64,000 bases of DNA from Acetobacterium bakii (GTDB taxonomy: Bacteria > Bacillota > Clostridia > Eubacteriales > Eubacteriaceae): positions 1 to 64,000 of the forward strand of contig NZ_LGYO01000044.1 in assembly GCF_001263355.1 (NCBI RefSeq), written 5' to 3'. The notes beneath the pieces were generated by a model that made no database searches, was not told where the DNA came from, and worked only from the letters and a program-made list of their open reading frames with translations. Position numbers and translations under genes: made by a program. The stretch's first letter is position 1; each line of letters opens with the position of its first letter. Shown here piece after piece: positions 35,993-45,105 of the stretch.

Positions 35993-36081
35993 ATTAGTGG
36001 ATTTAATTATATAATTCGCTTTGCAATCGATATCTGTTCACGAATATTCAATATAATACTATATCTTTGTTAACTTGTCAA
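35993..36081 (-). promoter_or_regulatory. Promoter and 5-prime leader domain of operon B
   Basis: Minus strand: -35 TTGACA at 36076-36081, 17-base spacer, -10 TATTAT at 36053-36058. The first ~50 transcribed bases can fold with ATTCG/CGAAT arms around AGATATCGATTGCAAAG, a block that is conserved in copy C but absent from copy A. Confidence 0.7.
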
Positions 36082-36296
36082 TACCTGTATATACTTGCCT
36101 TTAAATTAATGAACCATCAACACTATGTTTTACTGAACATATTATTGAAATGCCTCATAGGCAGCTGTCATTAGATCATAGAATTTTATCCCAATGATAG
36201 CTTCATAAAAAACGCAGAATTCGGTTTATTTAAGTATCACCGTTCCTGCGTCTTTTTATTCAACTCAAATATTTACTATTGAATGATCCTAATCTC
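36082..36296. other. Intergenic region before the operon B promoter
   Basis: AT-rich; holds only the terminator at 36207-36257. No ORF with a ribosome site is seen. Confidence 0.5.
36207..36257 (-). terminator. Terminator after the flavodoxin gene
   Basis: ACGCAG and an adjacent CGGT arm pair with ACCG and CTGCGT across an AT-rich loop, with A-run and T-run flanks. Confidence 0.65.
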
Positions 36297-36803
36297 CTAT
36301 TTTTCGAACAAACGGATGCTCTGCTCACCGATCCGTTTTCCAAACAGATTAAAAAAATCTTTCCGTTCTTCTACACCATTATTCACTCCGATCCCAATCG
36401 GACCAAGGTGGATATAAGGTCGACCGCAACCTGCTCCGGAAGAGTAGGTCAGCATGCCTCTGACCAGCATATGGGTGATCATGGACTGTAATGCAATGTC
36501 ACCACCACCATGCATTGCATTGGCTGTGGCAAATACAGCTCCCAGTTTTCCGCCCAGTTGGCAGTCCCAATCAGTGTCGAACCATTTTTTAAATTGCCAG
36601 CACATATTTGCAACATAGGTGGGTGTTCCCATAATGACCGTATCACTTTCATTGATAAAGGTATTATCCATGGTTGACGGTTCATTTAAGTTCATCAGTC
36701 TGATTTCAAAATTACCTGCTTCCATAAGACCTTCTTTAATATATGCAGCGGCTTTTTCCGTATTACCGGTTTTACTGAAATACAAAATTGTTATTTTCAT
36801 CAT
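36297..36803 (-). CDS. Flavodoxin-family FMN protein
   Basis: A 168-residue flavodoxin/NAD(P)H-quinone-reductase-like protein. The FMN phosphate loop FSKTGNTEKAA is near the N-terminus, MGTPTYVANM in the first flavin loop, and ANAMHGGGDIALQSM in the second, as in WrbA-like proteins. It follows the frameshifted methyltransferase by 58 bases and shares its leader. In a metal-uptake island it could supply electrons for reductive metal release, but that is inference. Confidence 0.88.
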   Translation of the reverse strand: MMKITILYFSKTGNTEKAAAYIKEGLMEAGNFEIRLMNLNEPSTMDNTFINESDTVIMGTPTYVANMCWQFKKWFDTDWDCQLGGKLGAVFATANAMHGGGDIALQSMITHMLVRGMLTYSSGAGCGRPYIHLGPIGIGVNNGVEERKDFFNLFGKRIGEQSIRLFEK

Positions 36804-36861
36804 TTTCTTCTTTCTTTTGTTAATTTTATTCCTCCCATGAATAATTTTAGATGACCGCTGC

Positions 36862-37732
36862 TCAAAGCTTCACTAAAATTTTTCCCCGTCGGGATATGGC
36901 ATTTGTTTTAAACATCCCATTTTCCGATCGAGCAGTGACAAATGCCTCCACCTTTTCATGCAAACCAGTGGTGTCTTTCCCATAGAAATTCAATCGTGAC
37001 ATAAACTCTTCCACTGCATTTTCAATTTCCGATTCGTCTGTTCTGGCATCCTGTTGTACTTTAAAATCAAGATTATATCCTTGGGTATAAAGCCAGTTCA
37101 GATTATAAATAATATCACTTCTCCAGGCCGGAGGTTCTTCGCCATAAATTTCTTTCCAGAGTTCACCAAAGGCTTCACTATCTCTTCTTCCTGCCCAACC
37201 ACTAAAATACACGTATTTTTTCGCACAAGACATGGCTTTTTTGAAAAGCTTGGCATTGTGAACCCCGGGGCACATGGAGATAAAGACCAGATCAAATGCC
37301 TCGTTCCAGCCCATTTTTTCAATATCAACTTCTTCCCAGGGTACCTGGACAACCGTCACGCCGATTTTTCCTTCATTCTGGATTACTTTCCTTGATAAAA
37401 GATGACATGGCTGTTGTGGGTTCCAGAGCTGTTACTTCAGCATTTTTTTCTGCAAAAGCAAAAGAAAAAACCCCCGGTCCTGCTCCAATATCCAGAATCT
37501 TTAATCTTTCAAGGCAAACTCCCTGGTATTCAAGCCAGGAAATCACTTCATCGGTTCTCTTTTTTCCCCGGTCCCCTTTTACATTGGATTTAAACTTGTC
37601 CGCCCGTTTTTCCCATAATTCAACACTATGAGCCGGTCCATCACTTCCCGAACGATCTCTGTAGGTTTTCGATTTATCCCAAACACTCTCCCAATATGCC
37701 GTATCTCTTAGCTTTAATATTTCTTCTCTCAT
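36862..37732 (-). pseudogene. SAM methyltransferase, frameshifted
   Basis: A class I methyltransferase of about 290 residues split by a single-base frameshift near 37380. The first part starts at ATG 37732 (AAGGTG upstream) and contains motif I ILDIGAGPGVFSFAFAE; its frame ends at TGA about 37373. The second part continues in another frame with KIGVTVVQVPWEEVD and DLVFISMCPGVHN to the stop at 36862. Removing one A from AGTAATCC would restore a continuous frame. It heads a unit with flavodoxin under leader copy C. It may be a real pseudogene or a sequencing error, since all other motifs look sound. Confidence 0.75.
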
Positions 37733-37831
37733 TTTTATCACCTTGCTATTTATCGGAATTTTTAACTTTTTCAATATTAATCAAAATATTTTTGCTGATT
37801 GTTATCGATGCGAACTCAGCATCAATTTTTC

Positions 37832-37888
37832 AAAAAAAAACGCGAAGACTGATACCTGCTACTGCAGGATTATCAACCTTCACGGTTA
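37832..37888 (-). ncRNA. Conserved terminator-like RNA element, copy C
   Basis: Nearly identical to copy B through AACCGTGAAGGTTGATAATC and the CCTG/CAGG hairpin, but the 3-prime arm reads CGCG-TTTTTTTTT, missing one G of the GCGGTT arm. The inner loop has CAGTAG where B has CAGCAG. It precedes the frameshifted methyltransferase by about 100 bases. Confidence 0.65.
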
Positions 37889-37978
37889 AATTAGTGGATT
37901 CAATTATACAATTCGCTTTGCAATCGATATCTATTTACGAATCTTCAACATGATACTATATCTTTATGAACTTGTCAA
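37889..37978 (-). promoter_or_regulatory. Promoter and 5-prime leader domain of the methyltransferase-flavodoxin unit
   Basis: Minus strand: -35 TTGACA at 37973-37978, 17-base spacer, -10 TATCAT at 37950-37955. The leader repeats the copy B sequence, including AGATATCGATTGCAAAGCG between short ATTCG/CGAAT arms. From promoter to terminator the two loci match over about 145 bases with few differences. Confidence 0.7.
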
Positions 37979-38048
37979 TGCCTGTAATTATTCGTTAAAA
38001 TTCCGATTCCTGATTTTATTCATCGCTATTTCAGTAGCTATGGCTATC

Positions 38049-39815
38049 TCAATCAAACTGGGCCTGATACAGTTGCCAGTACATTCCCGCTTTTTCCATC
38101 AGTACCTCATGGGTTCCTCTTTCCACCACGTCGCCCCGATCCACCACCAGAATAAGGTCCGCATTCTGGATGGTGGAAAGCCGGTGGGCAATGACGAAGC
38201 AGGTTTTATTTTTCATGAGATGACGCATGGCTTCCTGGATCTTTTTTTCGGTTCGTGTGTCCACGTTGGAAGTAGCTTCATCCAGGATGAGCATTTTCGC
38301 ATCCATGAGCATGGCCCGGGCAATGGTTAACAGCTGTTCCTGCCCCTTGGAAATAGGGGTTCCTGCATCACTTAAAATGGTTTCATAACCATTCGGCAGA
38401 TGTTCAATAAAAGAATGGATGCGGGCTGCTTTTGCCGCCTTCACTACTTCTTCCATGGTGGCATTTTCTTTTCCATAGGTCAGGTTTTCATAAATACTGC
38501 CATGAAAAATCCAGGTATCCTGTAAAACCATGGCAAATGCTTTTCTGAGACTGTCCCGGGTTAGTTCGTGAACTTCATTTCCATCCACATAAATATTCCC
38601 GGATTCCACATCATAAAAACGCATCAGGAGATTGATAATGGTGGTTTTTCCGGCCCCGGTGGGGCCGACAATGGCAACGAGTTTTCCCGCTTCCACCTGG
38701 AGACTTAAATCACGGATAATCACCTGATTGGCATCATAACTGAACCGAACATTTTCCAGGATGATATTGCCCTTCACAGTCTTTAGTTCAGCCATTTCTT
38801 CAGTGTCCTCTGCCTCCGGCAATTCGTCCAACAAGGCAAATACCCGCTCAGCGGCAGCCAATGCCGACTGAAGATCATTCATGATATTGGCCATTTCATT
38901 AATCGGCCCGGAGAACTTTCTTGAATACAGCACAAAGGAGGAAATCTGTCCAATGGTCATTTCTCCTGCCAGATAAAGAAGCGAACCAAACACACTGATA
39001 CATGCCAAAGAGACGTTGTTGATAAGATTTATGGTCGGAAAGATCATGCTTCCATAGTATTCCGCGTTGTAATACGCCTCCACTGCTTCCTTGTTCTTGA
39101 CATTAAATTTGTTGATGGTATTTTCTTCCTGGTCATAGATTCTCAATGTCTTTTGACCGGATACCATTTCTTCCACAAACCCGTTGAGTTCGCCCATTTT
39201 CCGGGAACGGCGGCCAAAAAGCGGCCGCGTCTTTTTAACCAGATATTTGGACATAACTATGGAAATTGGCACCGTAAAGACGAAAATTAAGACCAATTTA
39301 GGTGATATCGCCAACATCATCAAAAAAGATCCCAGTACGGTGATCACCGCCGAAGATACCTGTATCAGATCATTGGAAAGAGAGCTGTTAATAGTATCGA
39401 TATCGTAGGTAATCCGACTGATCACATCCCCTGTCTGATGAACATCAAAATATCCGATGGGCAGATCCAGCAGCTTATTAAAGACATCCTTACGCATCGC
39501 ATAGGTAACCTTTCGGCTTACCGTTATCATCAATACTTCCAAAATATAAGTCAATCCGGCCGAGGTGATATAAAAGATAACCATCCAAAAGGCGTAATAA
39601 AAAACCTGATTAAAATTAACCTTGCCAAAGCCCAGCTCAATGGCATCAATCGCATAACCGGAAAGCAAGGGGCCCACCAGTGCAAGGAGATTACTTCCGA
39701 TGGTTAACACAATAGCCAGAAGGAGCCGCCACTTGTAACGCATTAGATAGCCGCCTAATTGGATAAGAGTACCTTTTCTGTTTTTCGGCTTTTCGAATTT
39801 TTGTGATCGTCTCAT
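38049..39815 (-). CDS. Heterodimeric ABC exporter, consensus-site subunit
   Basis: A 588-residue ABC exporter half: six membrane helices, then an ATPase with Walker A GPTGAGKTT and Walker B LILDEATSNVD with the catalytic Glu. Its signature is the degenerate ISKGQEQ. It overlaps the partner gene at 39815 by one base. The asymmetry of the two subunits is the pattern of heterodimeric exporters such as BmrCD, LmrCD and TM287/288, which expel drugs or lipids. Confidence 0.92.
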   Translation of the reverse strand: MRRSQKFEKPKNRKGTLIQLGGYLMRYKWRLLLAIVLTIGSNLLALVGPLLSGYAIDAIELGFGKVNFNQVFYYAFWMVIFYITSAGLTYILEVLMITVSRKVTYAMRKDVFNKLLDLPIGYFDVHQTGDVISRITYDIDTINSSLSNDLIQVSSAVITVLGSFLMMLAISPKLVLIFVFTVPISIVMSKYLVKKTRPLFGRRSRKMGELNGFVEEMVSGQKTLRIYDQEENTINKFNVKNKEAVEAYYNAEYYGSMIFPTINLINNVSLACISVFGSLLYLAGEMTIGQISSFVLYSRKFSGPINEMANIMNDLQSALAAAERVFALLDELPEAEDTEEMAELKTVKGNIILENVRFSYDANQVIIRDLSLQVEAGKLVAIVGPTGAGKTTIINLLMRFYDVESGNIYVDGNEVHELTRDSLRKAFAMVLQDTWIFHGSIYENLTYGKENATMEEVVKAAKAARIHSFIEHLPNGYETILSDAGTPISKGQEQLLTIARAMLMDAKMLILDEATSNVDTRTEKKIQEAMRHLMKNKTCFVIAHRLSTIQNADLILVVDRGDVVERGTHEVLMEKAGMYWQLYQAQFD

Positions 39816-41530
39816 TAAAGGACACCCCCCATTTGGGAGTGATTGATTTCTCGGTAGACCTCGCAGGTCTTTATTAAATGTTTGTGCTTGCCATAGCCAA
39901 TGGCCATTCCATTTTCAAGCACCAGAATATGATCTGCATGCCTGATGGAGCTCACCCGCTGGGCCACAATGATAATGGTGGTATCTTCAAAGTTTTCTTT
40001 AATCGCTTTGCGAAATGCAGCATCCGTTTTATAGTCCAGGGCACTTGAGGAATCATCCAAAACCAGTATCTCCGGACGGGAGGCCAGCGCCCTGGCAATG
40101 AGAATTCGCTGTTTCTGACCGCCGCTGAGGTTGGCACCTTTGATGGTAAGCTGTTCTTCGGATTTATCTGATTTTTCATCCACAAATTCTTTGGCGCCGG
40201 CACTAATAATAGCCTCTTTGATTGCCTCGTCAGACAGGTTTCTGCCCAGATTAATATTTTCATTAATGGTGGCTTCAAAAATGATGTCATTTTGAAAAGC
40301 GACCCCGAACTTTTTATGCAGTTCCCGTGGATTGATGGATTTTATATTTCTTCCATCAATGGAAATAGTCCCTGCATCTGCATCGTAAAGACGCAGCAGC
40401 AGGTTTAACAGGGTGGATTTTCCTGAGCCGGTTTCACCAATGATTCCCAGGGTTTCCCCTTTTTTTAAACCGAAAGAAATATTTGAAAGATTCGGTTCTT
40501 CTTTATTGTATGAAAAAGTGACATCCTCAAACTCCAGATAAAACGGCTTCTTTGTTTTTTCTTCCATCACCTGAACTTCCAGTGAATCGTCAACATCCAA
40601 TACCCTGACGATGCGGTCAGCCGAAGCTGTGGCTTTCGTCCAAACCTCGAATATTCTGGAAATGGCCAAAACAGCCTGAAGAATAATGGTAAAGTAAGTC
40701 ATAAAGGCCAGAATTTTCCCTACTTCCGAGGTGCCGTTGTTGACACCATAGGCGCCAACTACAACCACACAGACCAGCCCCAGATTCAGGCATACATTCA
40801 TAGCCGGTTGAATAACCGCCACGGTCATCCGGGCCTTTTTTTCCCGATTGACCACCTCTGCATTGATGGCATCAAAGCGTTCTTTCTCATAATCGGTTTT
40901 AGACAAGGCCTTAATAACCCGAATGCCATTGATATCTTCCCTTACCAATCTGACAAAACCATCAATGGCTTGTTGAAATCCTCCAAAAAGAGGAATGCTT
41001 TTTTTGGAAACCAGGATGATGATCACAACCATAATGGGCATGATCCCGATCAGCACCATGGCCAAAACCGGATCCAGAGTCATCGTTACAATAATTCCGC
41101 CAATCAGCATAATCGGCGCCCGAACCCCCAGCCGCTGGATACGAATAATCATCTGGTGGACATTATAGGTATCCGTTGTTAACCGTGAAATCACCGATGG
41201 TTTTGTAATCGCATCCATCTGATGATTGGACAAAACCATAACTTTGGAAAAAAGATCGTGTCTGATAACCTCGGTGGCATCGCTGGCCACTCTGGCAGCC
41301 ATGCGGTTGGCTACAATGTTGAAAACCATCCCGATAATAGCACAGATCACCATCATACCGCCCCAGTAGTAAATTTGATTTTTATCGTTAAGTGGGATGA
41401 CACTATCAATAATATAGGCCAGAATATAGGGAATAAAAAGATCCATGATCGAACCGGTGAATTTAAAAAACACCCCAAAAGCCATTCGACGATAAAAAGG
41501 CCTTAAGTATTCTGTCATGATTCGCTTCAT
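39815..41530 (-). CDS. Heterodimeric ABC exporter, degenerate-site subunit
   Basis: A 571-residue ABC exporter half with Walker A GETGSGKST and a canonical LSGGQKQRI signature, but Walker B reads LVLDDSSSALD with Asp in place of the catalytic Glu. It is therefore the degenerate-site partner of the 38049-39815 protein. GGGGGG-rich sequence precedes ATG 41530. Substrate unknown; its link to the adjacent import operons is only by position. Confidence 0.92.
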   Translation of the reverse strand: MKRIMTEYLRPFYRRMAFGVFFKFTGSIMDLFIPYILAYIIDSVIPLNDKNQIYYWGGMMVICAIIGMVFNIVANRMAARVASDATEVIRHDLFSKVMVLSNHQMDAITKPSVISRLTTDTYNVHQMIIRIQRLGVRAPIMLIGGIIVTMTLDPVLAMVLIGIMPIMVVIIILVSKKSIPLFGGFQQAIDGFVRLVREDINGIRVIKALSKTDYEKERFDAINAEVVNREKKARMTVAVIQPAMNVCLNLGLVCVVVVGAYGVNNGTSEVGKILAFMTYFTIILQAVLAISRIFEVWTKATASADRIVRVLDVDDSLEVQVMEEKTKKPFYLEFEDVTFSYNKEEPNLSNISFGLKKGETLGIIGETGSGKSTLLNLLLRLYDADAGTISIDGRNIKSINPRELHKKFGVAFQNDIIFEATINENINLGRNLSDEAIKEAIISAGAKEFVDEKSDKSEEQLTIKGANLSGGQKQRILIARALASRPEILVLDDSSSALDYKTDAAFRKAIKENFEDTTIIIVAQRVSSIRHADHILVLENGMAIGYGKHKHLIKTCEVYREINHSQMGGVL

Positions 41531-41693
41531 GAATGCTTCCCCCCTTCATTTTTTATGGAATAATTGCAGACTTAAATTTTAAATTTTTTTGATACTTCGA
41601 CGCAAAATTAATTCACACATCTTTCATTTTAACCGTTTTATTTTTTTTATCCACTTATTTTTTATTTAATTTTACTTTTAGCTTGTTTGACTC

Positions 41694-41739
41694 AAAAAAA
41701 CAAACCGCGCACCTTCCTAAAGGAATAGTTCACGATTTG
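41694..41739 (-). terminator. Terminator after the thioesterase gene
   Basis: CAAACCG (41701-41707) pairs with CGATTTG (41733-41739), with TTCC/GGAA inside; seven T follow on the minus strand. Confidence 0.65.
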
Positions 41740-41769
41740 TCTGCGCTGAAGTAAGAACAAGCTTGTATT

Positions 41770-42159
41770 TTAATTTTTAATAAAGCCAGTAGCATTGAAT
41801 TTGGCAACCAGCAGGTCATTGTCTTCATCATAAATATCCACGGTATAATTGCAGAGACTTCTGCTCGAAGAGGTTTCTGTGGCTTTTGCCAGAAGATATT
41901 TCCCCTTGGCGGGTTTGGAATAGGTGATATTTGCATTAATGCCGACGGTTACCCTGCCACCGGCGTTTGCTGCCGCTGCAAATGCAAAATCAGCCAGGGT
42001 AAAAATAGCACCTCCCTGGACGATTCCAATGCCATTGAGATGCTTTTCCTTAATTTCCATTCTTACTTCTGCGTAACCCAACTCCACTTTCACCAGTTCC
42101 AGTCCGATAAGTCTGGCAAACTGATCATTTTCGATAATCTCAATCATTTCTTTTTCCAT
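41770..42159 (-). CDS. PaaI-family (hotdog) thioesterase
   Basis: A 129-residue hotdog-fold thioesterase expected to cleave acyl-CoA esters. Conserved blocks are HLNGIGIVQGGAIFTLADFA, which carries the catalytic region, and NITYSKPAKGKYLLAKA. It has its own terminator and no clear pathway partner. The acyl substrate is unknown. Confidence 0.88.
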   Translation of the reverse strand: MEKEMIEIIENDQFARLIGLELVKVELGYAEVRMEIKEKHLNGIGIVQGGAIFTLADFAFAAAANAGGRVTVGINANITYSKPAKGKYLLAKATETSSSRSLCNYTVDIYDEDNDLLVAKFNATGFIKN

Positions 42160-42328
42160 TAAATCTCCCTTTTTTATTCTGGTCTAATTCATCTTTTTAT
42201 AATTAATTTGAGTCATTATACCATAAAAAAAAGCCAAAGATAACAGGTGATTTCCACTAAAAAATCTTCGCAGCTGAATTATGAAAAAACAAACATTGGA
42301 TTTTTAACTACCGATTACCGCACTTTAT

Positions 42329-44803
42329 TTAAATGAGGTTTCCATGTCCCTCTTGTAATGCTCTATGATATCCTTTTAATTTTTTATTTACATAGTAAAA
42401 AACACTGCCCTGAGAATAATTTCCATCGTCGCCTATTTCTCCTGCAGGCAGTCCGCTTAATAATTCAATTCCTTCCTCAATATTATTAATGGCATAGATA
42501 CGAAACAGCTCATTTTTAACCGCATCCAGAACTTCATCTTTTAGCATTAGATTATCAATATTCCGTGAGGGGATGATTACCCCCTGTTCACCGGTCAAGC
42601 CTTTTGCATTACAGATATCGAAGAATCCCTCAATTTTTTCGTTAACGCCGCCGATGGGCTGAATTTCACCCCGTTGATCAACAGATCCTGTCACGGCAAT
42701 GCTCTGTTTCATTTCTATGCCTGCCAGACTTGATATGATTGCATAAAGTTCGGCACTGGATGCGCTATCGCCCTCCACACCTTCATAATTCTGTTCAAAT
42801 GTAACCTGAGCGGTAAATCCCAATGGTTTTTTCTGAGCAAGTTTTCCGCCAAGATAGCCTGCAAGCGTAAATACACCCTTTGAGTGAATATTGCCGCTCA
42901 TTTCCGTTTCCCTCTCAATATTAATGACACCCTTACCACCAATATGGGTGATCGCTGTAATCCGTGCCGGCAGCCCAAATGAATACCCGGCCATTTGCAT
43001 AATGAAAAGACCATTTATCTGACCCACAGCAGCGCCATCTGTATCGATAATAATTTTCTTGTGTAATATCTCTTCCTGGATTTTTTCTTCTAGTTTGTTA
43101 AACCGATATTTACGCTCTGTTATGGCTTTTTTAACATGGGACATATCCACATATTCCGAGTCTTCAGCTTTCGCCCAGATTATGGCTTCATAGACGATCT
43201 CTTTTACATCATCAAAGCGTGTGGAAAGTTTATTCTGATCACCTGCTACTCGGGAACCATATTCAATTATTCCAGCCAGTCCTGACTGACTAAAATGCTT
43301 TAGCCCTTCCTTATGACAAATTGAACTGATAAATGACACGTACTTATGCAGGTTTCCCGGATTTCTGGGCATTTCATAATCAAAATCCACTTTAACTTTA
43401 AAGAGCTCCTTAAAATCTTCATCACTTGATAAGATCAAATAATATATGGGGCTACCAATCAGTATTACCTTAATATTTAATGGAATTGGTTCCGGCTTTA
43501 ATGTCACTGTTGGCACTGTTCGGTATTGTTCGCCAATATTTTCCACAACTGCCTGTCGGTACTTAAGCATCTTCTTCAGGGTGTTCCATACAAATGGATC
43601 AGTCAAGACATCCTTTGCCTGTAAAATCAGATATCCCCCATTAGCAAAGTGAATGGCGCCAGGCTTCACCATAGTAAAGTCAGTATTCATTACTAAGATC
43701 TGGCTTTTATATTCAATCTTTCCAAAAAGATTATAATAATATGGGTTGGCCTCAACCACCACCGGTGCACCCATTTGTTTTTCATTATTAACAAACAAGT
43801 TTATCCTGTATCGGTTAAATGGATTCTCTTCTTCCTGGCCCGCAATATAATTCAATTCATCTGTTTTTACAATACCTTTAACTGAGGATTCGTTCTCTTT
43901 TTGTTTTTGGAAAGACGTTGTCCGTCCTGAAAGTGGCTCTGGTTTATTAAAAATGCTATTGCGTTCAGCAACATCATTGAGTACCATATCAAGATATTCT
44001 ATGATTTTGGGTATGTCTCGATACTTTTCTTTCAATTGCTGAATTAAAGGCGTCGCCGCAAAAAAAGCAGTATCTCTAGCTAATTCATAAATCTTGGCAG
44101 TCATTATTTTTTCGGATATTTGCCCTTCGACAAGTATTTTATCCAGGTTTTTTACCAGACTATATCGTTTTTCATTCAACTTACGACGTTCCTCATCAGT
44201 CAGATTACTGTAGTCTTCTGGTTGAAATGGCTTACCTTCATGAAGGGGGATGAATACAAATTTCATTTCAACCGGCTGCACGCTGAATCCTTCGGCCAAC
44301 GCCTTTTGCCCAATGATCTGAACCAGTTCTTCCATTTTCATTTGATAGGCAGTGAAGATCCGGTCCTTCTTCAACTCATAGTCAGTGCTTTCAAAAGCTT
44401 TTCGAATGGTAGTTCTGAGTTCAGCGATTAATTTTTCCATGTCTTTCTGAAATTCAAGACCCCGTCCCGAGGGCAAGGATACAGCCAATGGTTTATCCCT
44501 GGTGCTGAAATTTTGAAGGTAACACCAGTCATTAGGGACCTTACGACCGGCTGCTACCCGTGAAACGACTTCTCCGGTATACTCATTTTTACCTGTTCCA
44601 GCGGGTCCTACAACAAAAATATTATACCCATCCACATCCATTTTAAGACCAAACTCCATTGATGTTACTGCTCTTTCCTGATCGACAATCGTACCAATCA
44701 GTGGCACATCAAAAGATGTCTTGCAGAAACTCAGTTCATCTTCATAGTTGCAAATCTTTTTCAGTTTTTCCAACGGAACACGGTAATAATCCTCATAATT
44801 CAT
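42329..44803 (-). CDS. Lon-like ATP-dependent protease (LonB/AAA_32 type)
   Basis: An 824-residue protein with an AAA ATPase-like N-terminal half and a C-terminal Lon serine protease domain. The protease dyad is Ser680 in GDSASSAELYA and Lys723 in GGVNEKIEGFF. The P-loop reads GPAGTGKN at 66-73, with Asn where Ser or Thr is usual, so ATP binding may be altered. There is no N-terminal Lon substrate domain, which separates it from housekeeping LonA. No partner is adjacent. AAGGTG precedes ATG 44803. Confidence 0.9.
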   Translation of the reverse strand: MNYEDYYRVPLEKLKKICNYEDELSFCKTSFDVPLIGTIVDQERAVTSMEFGLKMDVDGYNIFVVGPAGTGKNEYTGEVVSRVAAGRKVPNDWCYLQNFSTRDKPLAVSLPSGRGLEFQKDMEKLIAELRTTIRKAFESTDYELKKDRIFTAYQMKMEELVQIIGQKALAEGFSVQPVEMKFVFIPLHEGKPFQPEDYSNLTDEERRKLNEKRYSLVKNLDKILVEGQISEKIMTAKIYELARDTAFFAATPLIQQLKEKYRDIPKIIEYLDMVLNDVAERNSIFNKPEPLSGRTTSFQKQKENESSVKGIVKTDELNYIAGQEEENPFNRYRINLFVNNEKQMGAPVVVEANPYYYNLFGKIEYKSQILVMNTDFTMVKPGAIHFANGGYLILQAKDVLTDPFVWNTLKKMLKYRQAVVENIGEQYRTVPTVTLKPEPIPLNIKVILIGSPIYYLILSSDEDFKELFKVKVDFDYEMPRNPGNLHKYVSFISSICHKEGLKHFSQSGLAGIIEYGSRVAGDQNKLSTRFDDVKEIVYEAIIWAKAEDSEYVDMSHVKKAITERKYRFNKLEEKIQEEILHKKIIIDTDGAAVGQINGLFIMQMAGYSFGLPARITAITHIGGKGVINIERETEMSGNIHSKGVFTLAGYLGGKLAQKKPLGFTAQVTFEQNYEGVEGDSASSAELYAIISSLAGIEMKQSIAVTGSVDQRGEIQPIGGVNEKIEGFFDICNAKGLTGEQGVIIPSRNIDNLMLKDEVLDAVKNELFRIYAINNIEEGIELLSGLPAGEIGDDGNYSQGSVFYYVNKKLKGYHRALQEGHGNLI

Positions 44804-45013
44804 ATCCGGTACACCTTTCTTGATTTATTTAATTACGACTTACTCGATCCCATCCATTGGCGCTTTACTCATAATAAACAGAGTTTCTTGTAAGTTAACA
44901 TTTTTTTCTTGAGTGAATATCTCCTACAATTAACAGCCACCAAGCACGCATTTCCATTGTTTTTACTATATTCATATCCAACTTAATTAATTTTACACAT
45001 GTATGCCAATATA

Positions 45014-45063
45014 AAAACACACCAAAGGTCTAAATACTGCTATTTAGACCTTTGGTGTGTTTT
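45014..45063. terminator. Very strong bidirectional terminator
   Basis: A perfect 22-bp stem (45014-45035 with 45042-45063) around a six-base loop. It lies just downstream of the DUF3795-DUF1801 gene. Upstream, 44804-45013 holds no gene. Confidence 0.85.
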
Positions 45064-45105
45064 GTTTGTTATATTCAATTTAAGCGTCTTTTGTAAACTC
45101 TTATT

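Noticed and set aside
38049-41530. Degenerate ABC sites as signs of a dead exporter
   Set aside because: Unequal nucleotide sites are the normal state of heterodimeric exporters such as BmrCD and TM287/288.
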